A program made the position numbers and the translations under genes. Positions 53,622 to 61,933 of a DNA stretch of 64,000 nt are shown piece by piece. The notes under the pieces are model-generated. The model was not told the DNA's origin. It saw only the letters and a program-made list of their open reading frames with translations, and made no database searches. Source of the stretch: Algoriphagus halophilus (GTDB taxonomy: Bacteria > Bacteroidota > Bacteroidia > Cytophagales > Cyclobacteriaceae); assembly GCF_900129785.1 (NCBI RefSeq), contig NZ_FSRC01000001.1:930001-994000 (forward strand), in the 5' to 3' direction. How positions within the stretch are numbered: the first letter of the stretch is position 1; each line of letters opens with the position of its first letter.

Positions 53622-54749
53622 ATGAACAACAGGACCAAATCTCCCGCATTTTCTGTCTTGATTCCAGACGGTGATGAAGCCAACGCCCTCTCTGTCGTCA
53701 GGTGTCTAGCAGAAGTGAAGAATATCCAAGTATTTGTGATATCTGAACACAAATATGCCCCCATACGATTTTCCCGTTATGTAAAGAAGTTTATCCATCT
53801 TCCTTTTGGAGATAATGAAAATTATTTGGCTGGGATAATAGAAGCGATAAAAAAGACAAAGGCGGATGTTTTGCTGCCTGTTGGAGTTCGGGCTGTCCGT
53901 TTAATCATTGAAAAAAAAGAAACATTTGCCAAAGTAATAGCTAACATAAACACACCTGAAATCCACTCATTTGATATAGCAGATGACAAATGGTTACTTT
54001 CTCGATGGCTGAAAGAGAATAATATTGCTCATCCGGAAACCTTACTTTTTAGTCCAGGTGATAACTTGGAAGAGGTTATTTCAAAAATTAGCTTTCCCAT
54101 CATCGTAAAACCAAGAGTGGGATGGGGAGGAAAAGGAATTGAAATTTTTGAAAATAATGATCAATTCGAGGAATGGTATTCCGGGTTTGATCATAAAATG
54201 GACTTGATCGTTCAGGACTACATCAAGGGATATGATATTGACTGTAGTTTATTAGGGAAGCAAGGGGAAATACTTGCATATACCATCCAAAGAAGTATCA
54301 AATATTCAGCAGATTACCCCTGGCCTTATGGATTGGAATTTAAGAACCAGGAAGAGATTTTGGCAATTGTGGAAGATCTGGTCGAAAAATTCAATTGGTC
54401 TGGTATCGTGCACATAGATTTAAGGTATGACGAAGTGGAGAAACGGGCCAACTTAATTGAGATGAACCCTCGGTTTTGGGCCAGTGTAACAGCTTCTATT
54501 TTTGCCGGTGTCAATTTCCCATATCTTGCTTGTTTAACGGCTTTGGGGGAAGAGCTTCCAATCATAAAATTAGAGGATAAAATTGTGGTGAGGTCAGGGC
54601 CAGCAGTTAAAATGACCTGGAAGAGAATAGTTAAAAATCAAAAGAATTTAAACTTCGATAATTCGTTTTTGGAGTTCATTGCGAAGGACCCTTTACCTAC
54701 GATCATTGGTGAGACTTTAGAATATTATCAGAATTTTAGAAATCGGTAA
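53622..54749 (+). CDS. ATP-grasp family ligase
   Basis: A 375-residue carboxylate-amine/thiol ligase-like protein. The N-terminal Rossmann-like pre-ATP-grasp domain (FSVLIPDGDEANALSVVRCL, DVLLPVG) precedes the ATP-grasp fold: IVKPRVGWGGKGIEIF (Lys and glycine loop), VQDYIKGYDIDCSLL, and HIDLRYDEVEKRANLIEMNPRFW (metal-binding Glu and Asn). I start at ATG 53622 (MNNRTKSPAF) rather than a TTG 42 bases upstream. Related proteins join amino acids or modify sugars. It stands 127 bases upstream of a PLP decarboxylase, a possible functional partner. Confidence 0.85.
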   Translation: MNNRTKSPAFSVLIPDGDEANALSVVRCLAEVKNIQVFVISEHKYAPIRFSRYVKKFIHLPFGDNENYLAGIIEAIKKTKADVLLPVGVRAVRLIIEKKETFAKVIANINTPEIHSFDIADDKWLLSRWLKENNIAHPETLLFSPGDNLEEVISKISFPIIVKPRVGWGGKGIEIFENNDQFEEWYSGFDHKMDLIVQDYIKGYDIDCSLLGKQGEILAYTIQRSIKYSADYPWPYGLEFKNQEEILAIVEDLVEKFNWSGIVHIDLRYDEVEKRANLIEMNPRFWASVTASIFAGVNFPYLACLTALGEELPIIKLEDKIVVRSGPAVKMTWKRIVKNQKNLNFDNSFLEFIAKDPLPTIIGETLEYYQNFRNR

Positions 54750-54876
54750 AAGGGAAGTTTGAAATGCGAAGAACGAAGATAAATAGATTCCGTAAGTGCC
54801 ACTGTCTATAACAGTGTGTATTATTAAGGCGATACGCAATATGGACAGGCTTAAGAGCCAACCTAATGAAATATAA

Positions 54877-56280
54877 ATGAACGAAGACAATTCATTGCAG
54901 CATAAAATGTTCCTGGAACTGAAAGATGCTGAGCTCTTTCGTAAAGCGGAATCTTTTGGTATAGAATACCTCGGGAGCATTTTTGACAGGAATGTATATC
55001 CTTCCAAGAGTGATCTCCATGATCTTTCAATATTTGAGGAAGATTTTCCGGAAAATTCCGGAGATCCCCTTGAAACTTTAAATCTTTTAAATAGATATGG
55101 AGCTCCCGGGACAACAGCTCAAATTGGCGGTAGATATTTTGGATTTGTTCATGGTGGAGTTATTCCAGTGGGGCTAGCGGCAAAAAATCTGGCCACATTT
55201 TGGGATCAAAACGCAACAGTATACCAGAGCTCTCCCATCTCCTCAAAATTAGAAACTGTCGTTCAAAAGTGGCTTGTCCAACTACTTGCACTGCCAAATG
55301 AAACCGTAGCTGGATTTGTAAGCGGCACCTCGACTGCCAATTTTTGTGCCTTAGCTGCAGCGCGATACCGGATATTAAAGAATTTGAATTGGGACGTCAC
55401 GAAAAAAGGACTTTTTAATGCCCCAAAAGTTAGGATTGTAGCTGGAAGACAGGTTCATTCCTCCATGCTGCAGGCAATTTCTTTGGCTGGTTTTGGAATT
55501 GATACTATTGAATTTGTGGAGGTTGACGATCAAGGAAGGATTTTGGTAGATAAAATTCCCAAACTTGATCATACCACAATTTTATCTCTACAAGCGGGAA
55601 ACGTAAATACTGGTGCTTTTGACAACTTTGCTTCAATTTGTAAGAAAGCTAAAGAGCAAGGGGCATGGGTTCATATAGATGGTGCCTTTGGACTATGGGC
55701 CGGTGCTACCCAACATTTTAACCATCTTACTACCGGGTACGAATACGCAAGTTCATGGGCAGTTGATGCACATAAGACATTAAACTCACCCTATGATTCC
55801 GGTATTATATTTTGTACCGATGAGGAGGCACTAATTTCAACTTTACATATAAATGCTGCTTATCTGCCAAATGACAATGAAAGAAATGGCATGTATTACG
55901 TACCAGAAATGTCAAGAAGGAGCAGAGTTATTGAACTTTGGGCTATTTTAAGATATCTAGGCCGAACCGGTATAGAAGAACTGATACATAATTTACACAA
56001 GCGTGCCGTTCAATTTGCTGAATTATTGAATTCCGAAAAGGGTTTTCTTGTGCTGAATCAGGTCGTATATAATCAAGTTCTTGTGCAATGTGATACTGAT
56101 TCCTTAACAGATAAAGTTCTTAAAGAAATTCAAGAAATGAGGGAATGCTGGGTGGGTGGTTCCAGTTGGAAAGGACGTAAGGTTATCAGGATTAGTATTT
56201 GTTCCTGGGCAACTACAGAGGAAGATGTAAAAAGATCTGTTGATTCATTTAGGAAAGCCCTTAAGAATATAAAAAATTAA
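54877..56280 (+). CDS. PLP-dependent decarboxylase (group II, aromatic-L-amino-acid/glutamate type)
   Basis: A 467-residue fold-type I PLP enzyme. The PLP lysine is Lys300 in WAVDAHKTLNSPYDSG, the carboxylate pair Asp is in WVHIDGAFGLWAG, and GFVSGTSTANFCALAAAR binds the cofactor phosphate. These fit the pyridoxal-dependent decarboxylase family (PF00282) that makes amines from amino acids. The first 60 residues form the usual dimer-wrapping segment. Substrate not predictable. It is preceded by a small inverted repeat CACTGT/ACAGTG (54800-54816). Confidence 0.88.
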   Translation: MNEDNSLQHKMFLELKDAELFRKAESFGIEYLGSIFDRNVYPSKSDLHDLSIFEEDFPENSGDPLETLNLLNRYGAPGTTAQIGGRYFGFVHGGVIPVGLAAKNLATFWDQNATVYQSSPISSKLETVVQKWLVQLLALPNETVAGFVSGTSTANFCALAAARYRILKNLNWDVTKKGLFNAPKVRIVAGRQVHSSMLQAISLAGFGIDTIEFVEVDDQGRILVDKIPKLDHTTILSLQAGNVNTGAFDNFASICKKAKEQGAWVHIDGAFGLWAGATQHFNHLTTGYEYASSWAVDAHKTLNSPYDSGIIFCTDEEALISTLHINAAYLPNDNERNGMYYVPEMSRRSRVIELWAILRYLGRTGIEELIHNLHKRAVQFAELLNSEKGFLVLNQVVYNQVLVQCDTDSLTDKVLKEIQEMRECWVGGSSWKGRKVIRISICSWATTEEDVKRSVDSFRKALKNIKN

Positions 56281-56654
56281 AGGTCTGCCTTATCAAATCA
56301 TAAGGGGCAAATACACGTCCGATATTACTGGACCCTTACACAGTATTTCCTGATGCGTATATTCGATCGGAATAAACTATATGAGAATAGTTAGATGGAT
56401 GGTCGAACCTGGCTGTTTTAGAATTTAGTGGGAACCATTTTTCAGAATCAGAGCAACTAGAAATTAAGTCTTTGCTACCAACTACAATGGTGATATTTTG
56501 AAATAAACATTCCAAAACAAAGCTCAAAAATGAATTAGTATTCAGCAAAATTTGGCGGAGTCAGCAAATATTTGACTTAGGAGTACAACTATGAGACTTT
56601 CTTAAAGCTGCTAGAGGATTAAAAGCACAGTTTTTTTAACTTAAACAGAAGAAG
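56281..56654. other. 374-base gap with degraded coding remnants
   Basis: The gap has stops in all frames. The only recognisable piece is a short leucine-rich-repeat-like end at 56391-56501 (listed separately). The region before 56655 should include the promoter of the VOC protein gene. Confidence 0.45.
56391..56501 (+). pseudogene. Leucine-rich-repeat protein C-terminal remnant
   Basis: A 36-codon open stretch without a start reads SNLAVLEFSGNHFSESEQ and then LEIKSLLPTTMVIF before a stop. The order L-x-x-L-x-F-S-G-N followed by a helix and LP-x-x-x-V-x-F resembles the last repeat of leucine-rich-repeat proteins. Stops directly upstream break any longer frame. Confidence 0.4.
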
Positions 56655-57020
56655 ATGAAAAGATTTTATAAATGTTCTCCTCAGTTACCCGTAAGAAATT
56701 TGCGGCAAACACTTGACTATTATCGTGATGTGCTAGGCTTTACAGAAGAATGGACATTTGGGGATTTTGATGGGGGGATCCGTAAAGATGACTTACGATT
56801 AATTTTTTCTCAGGATGAGACCTTTACAAACGATATCAATAACAAAAACCATCGACTAGACCTCATGTGGTTTGTAACAAATATTGAGGAAATCTATGCA
56901 GATTTCAAACGACTGGATGTCAATATTATCGACCAGTTACAGGAACAACCCTATGGACTTAAGGAGTTTGCATTTGTTGATATCAATGGATACTGCATCC
57001 GAGTAGCCGAAAGTGTGTAA
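56655..57020 (+). CDS. VOC superfamily (glyoxalase/bleomycin resistance-like) protein
   Basis: A 121-residue protein with the paired beta-alpha-beta-beta-beta units of the vicinal oxygen chelate fold: PQLPVRNLRQTLDYYRDVLGF at residues 9-29, DDLRLIFSQDE, the middle RLDLMWFVTNIEEIYADFK, and AFVDINGYCIRV at the end. Metal-ligand positions are not all obvious, so it may be a binding protein of the bleomycin-resistance type rather than an enzyme. Confidence 0.88.
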   Translation: MKRFYKCSPQLPVRNLRQTLDYYRDVLGFTEEWTFGDFDGGIRKDDLRLIFSQDETFTNDINNKNHRLDLMWFVTNIEEIYADFKRLDVNIIDQLQEQPYGLKEFAFVDINGYCIRVAESV

Positions 57021-57242
57021 AAATCTGAACAACTAGGGTTTATTAGTAGCCTGACCGCTGAGAAGCTTTTTTGTTGAGTAAAAAGGAAATAGTATTGACT
57101 GAATTTGGAGATGTGATTATCAATGAAATCGGAGCAATCCATCGAAAATCCATTCTGGAAAAGTTTTAATCTAATTAGCTTGAGGCCAAAGTAATTTTAA
57201 AAAGAGCTTGGCTACCATAATTGCACTAAGAAATAAATAAAA

Positions 57243-58214
57243 ATGAAAGCAGCGATCACCACCAAAGCCGGAAGTCCTGAGGTTATTGAAATTAAGGAGG
57301 TCTCTACACCCCAAGTAAAACTAGGTTGGGTTTTAATTAAGGTAAAAGCTTTTGGCCTGAATAGGTCTGAGTTATTTACAAGACGTGGTGATTCTCCAGG
57401 AGTTGAATTTCCACGCATTCAAGGAATTGAATGTGTAGGAGTGGTGGAGGAAGATCCTTCAAACACCTTTGAAAAAGGACAGCAAGTGGCAGCAATCATG
57501 GGGGGGATGGGAAGATTTTTTGATGGGGGGTATGCAGAATATACCTTGGCACCAATAGAAATAATTTTTCCTTTTACAAGTAGTTTGGATTGGGGGACCC
57601 TTGGAGCAATTCCAGAAATGTTTCAGACAGTATCTGGATCTCTCCATCAGGCACTTGAAATCCAAAAGGGTGAAACACTTCTAATTCGAGGAGGCACTTC
57701 ATCCATTGGAATGTTAGCCTGCCAACTTGCCAAAGGAAAAGGATTGACAGTGCTATCGACTACTAGAAATTCAGAAAAGAGGCAGGCCCTGCTAGATAAT
57801 GGGGTTGACCATGTTATTTTGGATGATGGAATTGTAAAGTATCAAGTCAGAAAGATTTATCCCAGGGGTGTAGATAAAGTGCTGGAATTGATTGGTACAA
57901 GGACATTAAAAGATTCTTTGAAATGTATTGCGCCTAAAGGAATGGTTTGTATGACTGGAATATTAGGAAATGAATGGACCATGAAAGAGTTTACTCCGAT
58001 GGGGGATATTCCATCACTAGGTAGGCTTACTGTGTATATGGGGGAATCCAATAATCTTTCTAAAAATCTGCTTCAGGAATTTATAAATGATGTGGAAAGG
58101 GGAACTATCCAATTACGGATTGATAGGATGTTTCAATTAGATGAAGTTGTAAAAGCCCATCAATACATGGAAGAAAATAAAGCAAAAGGAAAATTAGTAG
58201 TGAAGGTTGAATAG
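57243..58214 (+). CDS. Quinone oxidoreductase-like medium-chain dehydrogenase
   Basis: A 323-residue MDR-superfamily NADPH oxidoreductase. It begins MKAAITTKAGSPEVIEIKEV, with a GroES-like domain (FGLNRSELFTRRG, GVEFPRIQGIECVGVVE) and a Rossmann domain with ETLLIRGGTSSIGMLACQLAK. The structural and catalytic zinc cysteines of alcohol dehydrogenases are absent, which points to the zinc-free quinone oxidoreductase branch. A 28-codon open stretch upstream (57070-57168) is not convincing as a gene. Confidence 0.9.
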   Translation: MKAAITTKAGSPEVIEIKEVSTPQVKLGWVLIKVKAFGLNRSELFTRRGDSPGVEFPRIQGIECVGVVEEDPSNTFEKGQQVAAIMGGMGRFFDGGYAEYTLAPIEIIFPFTSSLDWGTLGAIPEMFQTVSGSLHQALEIQKGETLLIRGGTSSIGMLACQLAKGKGLTVLSTTRNSEKRQALLDNGVDHVILDDGIVKYQVRKIYPRGVDKVLELIGTRTLKDSLKCIAPKGMVCMTGILGNEWTMKEFTPMGDIPSLGRLTVYMGESNNLSKNLLQEFINDVERGTIQLRIDRMFQLDEVVKAHQYMEENKAKGKLVVKVE

Positions 58215-58401
58215 TGTTAATCCACCGATTTGATCGTTTCTATAAAAGGTGAGTGGCCTCTGCTTTTCGGTAAAAAGGATTCCAGAAGTTGACGTTGAAC
58301 TTAAGTACTAAACTGCCTCTTGCAGCTTCTATTTTGGCTAACGATTCCGTACTTTAATCCTTTCAATTTTTTATTTTAATACCTGCGAAACCAAACAATT
58401 C

Positions 58402-58983
58402 ATGGGGAAACTAAGGGAGATCGTCAATCGGAATGTTTCTGGCAAGAAAGTACTCCTGCTCTTTATTTTAACTAATACGGTTTATGCCATCATGTTATGG
58501 ATTACGATTCCAAAAACAATGGTTTATTCAAATGGGCTGAAACTCCTAGATATGATGCCCTTGGGATATAGTCCCGAATATATCACGAAGCTTTTAGAGA
58601 CCTTAGGAGAGCAGGGAAGACAGATTTATTTGACGACGCAACTTCCAGTGGATATGATTTATCCATTTCTCTTTGGTCTAGGTTATGGGCTGTTAATGGG
58701 GTATTTATTAAAGAAACTGAATAAATTAAATTCCTTTTTTATCTACCTCTGCTACCTACCCATAATTGCAGGATTAGCGGATTATGCAGAGAATTTTGGA
58801 ATCATGATCATGTTGAACAGTTTTCCCAATTTATCTTCAATTTCCATGAAGGTGACCAATGTATGTACGATTGTGAAAAGCATGACAACGACACTCTTTT
58901 TTTCGATACTATTGATTTTGGTATTCGTAGTTGGGATAAAATCTCTTAAAAAGAGAAGCTACACAAATGGTATCTCAGAATAA
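58402..58983 (+). CDS. Membrane protein of unknown function
   Basis: A 193-residue protein with about four membrane helices (VLLLFILTNTVYAIMLWI; PFLFGLGYGLLMGYLL; FIYLCYLPIIAGLADYAEN; TTTLFFSILLILVFVVGI) and basic loops (RNVSGKKV at the start, KSLKKRSYTN at the end). No recognised family. It stands alone, 187 bases after the oxidoreductase gene and convergent with the molybdenum hydroxylase operon. Confidence 0.78.
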   Translation: MGKLREIVNRNVSGKKVLLLFILTNTVYAIMLWITIPKTMVYSNGLKLLDMMPLGYSPEYITKLLETLGEQGRQIYLTTQLPVDMIYPFLFGLGYGLLMGYLLKKLNKLNSFFIYLCYLPIIAGLADYAENFGIMIMLNSFPNLSSISMKVTNVCTIVKSMTTTLFFSILLILVFVVGIKSLKKRSYTNGISE

Positions 58984-59103
58984 ATTGCTGGCAAAGAACC
59001 ACCTTATCAACTGCATAGAAAATTCATATGAACAGGGAAAAATCTATTTATTGGAAATCAATATTTGTGGAAATGGTCTTGGATTCTGAAATAGATTTAA
59101 AGA

Positions 59104-61314
59104 TCAGCTAGGGATCTTCTCAATTCGGATTGGAAGATCGTACACTCGTTTTCCACAAGCTTGGTATACTGCATTGGCAATAGCCGCTCCGGTGGGAGGC
59201 ATGGAAACTTCTCCTCCTCCTTCTGCAGGTAACTCAGGATGGTCAATCATCACTACTTCCACTTCTGGAATTTCATCAAATCGGAAAATTGGATAACTCA
59301 TCCAGTCTTTACTGGTAATTTGATCTCCCTTAAAATTAACCTGTTCCTTTAAGGTCCAACTGGCAGCCTGGATCATTCCACCTTCAAATTGATTGGTGAT
59401 TCCATCTAAGTTGATAATCTGGCCAACGTCTCCCACTGCCCATAATTTTTTGAGTTGGAGAATTCCTGCAGCTGGATCCACTTTTACATGTGCCGCTACA
59501 GCTGCATAAGCAGTATTATTTTTATACCTGGAAAAGGCCATCCCTATTCCTTCTCCAGTATTGACCCTGGCAGCGTTGCATAATTGCTGAAGTTTTTGGA
59601 TTACAGCGATGGCTCTTTCATCATTTAAATGAGTGATCCTAAATGCAAAAGGATTGTTATTGGCTTTTTCTGCAAGTTCATCCATAAAGGATTCAATAGC
59701 GAAAATATTCCCATAGGAGCCTAAGCTTCGCAAGGAGGATACTCTCAAGGGGCCATTAAAAAAATGGGCATTCACCTGCATGTTAGGAAAAGCATAGTAG
59801 GGATCGGCATTACGATGACCTCCTCCTAAATATCCTCTTTGAGTTAAGGGTATGGGACCCTCCAGATATCTGGTGTCCAACAAGGTTGCTGGATCCCGAT
59901 TGGGTCTCATACTGTGGGTATCGGTCCACACCTCAGATTTCCATGCGGTGATTTTCCCTTGATTGTCCAGACTGGCATGCATCTTCATGATCATCGCTGT
60001 ACCATAGGGCTCCCAGGTATGTTCGTCAGTTCTAGACCACTGAACCCGGACATGCTTTCCAGGGTATTCAGTGGCAAGAATGGCTGCATCTGCAGCTGCA
60101 TCATCTGCGGCATTATGTCCAAAACACCCGGCACCAGGGATTCCAGTCACATGAATCTTTGATTGATCCATCTTCAACATGGCGGCAATGGCGCTACGCA
60201 TGGGGTATATTCCCTGACTATGGGACCAGATATGTAAAATGTCACCATCGAACAGTGCGATGCCACAAGCAGGACCAATGGCCCCATGTTGAAAATAGGG
60301 CTTGGTATATTCTGCTTGATAGGTCTGGTTCTCAGCAAAGGCTTTGCTAACATCCCCCTGGTCCCGGATGCTCTCAGGAGGCTCAGCAATGGACTTTAAA
60401 TGCTTGTATAAATTTTCTTCCTCAGGGAAAGCTGTCTCAGAGGTCCATTCCGAATGGTTTTTAAGGTACCGCTCTGCTTTAACTGCTTGATACTCCCGTT
60501 CAGTGATGACTCCAACAAAATTCCCTTTTACCACAGTTTTTAAAACTCCCGATACTTCAGAAGAGAGCCCATCTAGGTCAATGGATGTTAAAGAGGATTG
60601 ATAGCTGGCAGGTCGTAACACACGGGCATGTACCATCCCGGGAAACCGAAGGTCTTGCACATAGATTTCTTCCCCAATGACCATTTTGGGAATATCCTTT
60701 CTGTGGATGGCTTTCCCAATGTATTGGTAAGAGGAGCTATCTTTTATTGGGACTGGTTTGCTTACTTCCATTTCAATTTGAGCCCCATCAAGGATTTCAG
60801 CAAAATTTAATTTTTGGTTTTGATACCCTACATTCCCTTTTGAAAATGAAAGCTTTTCTATTGGTGCATTCAGTTGACTACTAGCAAGCTCCAATAGTTT
60901 TTTTCTTGCAGTCGCTGCGGCATATCGAACAGACATGGCGCTGTTTGGAACTGACCCACTTCCGGCAGTGTATCCTTCGTCTGGCGTAACTCCAGTTTCT
61001 GCCAAATGGACTTCCACTTGGTCTAAATCCAGATCTAATTCTTCCGCTGCTACTTGACAAATCGCCATTCGAATTCCTTGGCCCAATTCAACTTTTCCAG
61101 AATAAATCAATACCCTTCCATCTTCCAATACTTGCAGCCAGGCATTGACTGCACTGGCATTTCTCATACTTCCGGGTAAATCCCCATTGTAATCAATCCG
61201 CTTGGCCATGGTTTTTTCTTGTTCCTCAAAACAAGAACTCAGCAATGGGAAACCCACGCTGATAAATCCAATATTTCTTAAAAATTTCCTTCTTGATGTT
61301 TTGGGGAGCTCCAT
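59104..61314 (-). CDS. Molybdopterin-binding subunit of a xanthine dehydrogenase-family hydroxylase (IorB-like)
   Basis: A 736-residue exported subunit resembling isoquinoline 1-oxidoreductase beta. The N-terminus has a twin-arginine motif (SRRKFLRNIGF, Arg8-Arg9) followed by LLSSC (Cys28), so it may be a Tat-exported lipoprotein. Molybdopterin-domain motifs include GQGIRMAICQVAAEELD, YTAGSGSVPNSAMSVRYAA, GAGCFGHNAADDAAADAA, VSSLRSLGSYGN and EGGGEVSMPPTGAAIANA with the expected catalytic Glu. It lies 8 bases after the 2Fe-2S subunit gene. No FAD subunit, cytochrome partner or Mo-insertion chaperone is nearby. Confidence 0.9.
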   Translation of the reverse strand: MELPKTSRRKFLRNIGFISVGFPLLSSCFEEQEKTMAKRIDYNGDLPGSMRNASAVNAWLQVLEDGRVLIYSGKVELGQGIRMAICQVAAEELDLDLDQVEVHLAETGVTPDEGYTAGSGSVPNSAMSVRYAAATARKKLLELASSQLNAPIEKLSFSKGNVGYQNQKLNFAEILDGAQIEMEVSKPVPIKDSSSYQYIGKAIHRKDIPKMVIGEEIYVQDLRFPGMVHARVLRPASYQSSLTSIDLDGLSSEVSGVLKTVVKGNFVGVITEREYQAVKAERYLKNHSEWTSETAFPEEENLYKHLKSIAEPPESIRDQGDVSKAFAENQTYQAEYTKPYFQHGAIGPACGIALFDGDILHIWSHSQGIYPMRSAIAAMLKMDQSKIHVTGIPGAGCFGHNAADDAAADAAILATEYPGKHVRVQWSRTDEHTWEPYGTAMIMKMHASLDNQGKITAWKSEVWTDTHSMRPNRDPATLLDTRYLEGPIPLTQRGYLGGGHRNADPYYAFPNMQVNAHFFNGPLRVSSLRSLGSYGNIFAIESFMDELAEKANNNPFAFRITHLNDERAIAVIQKLQQLCNAARVNTGEGIGMAFSRYKNNTAYAAVAAHVKVDPAAGILQLKKLWAVGDVGQIINLDGITNQFEGGMIQAASWTLKEQVNFKGDQITSKDWMSYPIFRFDEIPEVEVVMIDHPELPAEGGGEVSMPPTGAAIANAVYQACGKRVYDLPIRIEKIPS

Positions 61315-61322
61315 TTTGATCC

Positions 61323-61787
61323 TTATTGGGTTTTTGCTGCAGTTTTGATGGCCTTAATGATTCTGGAATGAGTGCTACATCTACATAGATTTAACTGCAT
61401 TCCTTCTCTGATTTCTTGGTCATTGGGGTTTGGATTTTGATTCAATAAGCCCACAGATGCCATCACCATTCCATTGAGACAATAACCGCATTGAGCAGCT
61501 TGCTCTTGAACGAAAGCTTGCTGGACTGGGTGAAGTTCTCCGTTTTTCCCTCTTAATCCCTCCAAGGTGATTATTTCAGCATTACCTAAAGAGGATATCG
61601 GTCGCATGCAAGAGGTAGTGGCTTCTCCATCGATTAATACCATACAGGCTCCACATTGGGATAACCCGCATCCAAATTTGGGTCCGTTGAGTTCCAATTC
61701 ATCCCTTAAAACATAAAGAAGAGGGGTGTCTGCATCGGTTTCTACCTCTTTGACTAAGCCGTTGATCCGTAATTTGTACTGGGGCAT
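61323..61787 (-). CDS. 2Fe-2S subunit of the molybdenum hydroxylase (IorA-like)
   Basis: A 154-residue electron-transfer subunit with two 2Fe-2S clusters. The plant-type N-terminal cluster uses FGCGLSQCGACMVLIDGEATTSC over residues about 38-60. The C-terminal helical cluster uses CGYCLNGMVM and LCRCSTHSRI. No signal peptide of its own is seen, so it would travel with the Tat signal of the large subunit. It is the first gene of the two-gene operon. Confidence 0.95.
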   Translation of the reverse strand: MPQYKLRINGLVKEVETDADTPLLYVLRDELELNGPKFGCGLSQCGACMVLIDGEATTSCMRPISSLGNAEIITLEGLRGKNGELHPVQQAFVQEQAAQCGYCLNGMVMASVGLLNQNPNPNDQEIREGMQLNLCRCSTHSRIIKAIKTAAKTQ

Positions 61788-61933
61788 TGCTAACTAGTTT
61801 AATCTTCAAGATAAGTAATTGATTGCTTTATAGAAACAAAAGATATGTTAGCGGGAATAAGGATGTTTATGTTAGAAAATAGAAAGTATTTGTACATTGA
61901 ATGGTATTGACTTAAACCCAATTTTCTTTTTGA

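Noticed and set aside
56336..56548. 70-codon minus-strand frame in the 56.3-56.6 kb gap
   Set aside because: No motif or operon context; the + strand reading of the same interval gives an LRR-like remnant, which is the better explanation.
57070..57168. 28-32 codon frame between the VOC and quinone oxidoreductase genes
   Set aside because: Too short, begins at TTG after a stop, and shows no recognisable motif or operon spacing; left unannotated.
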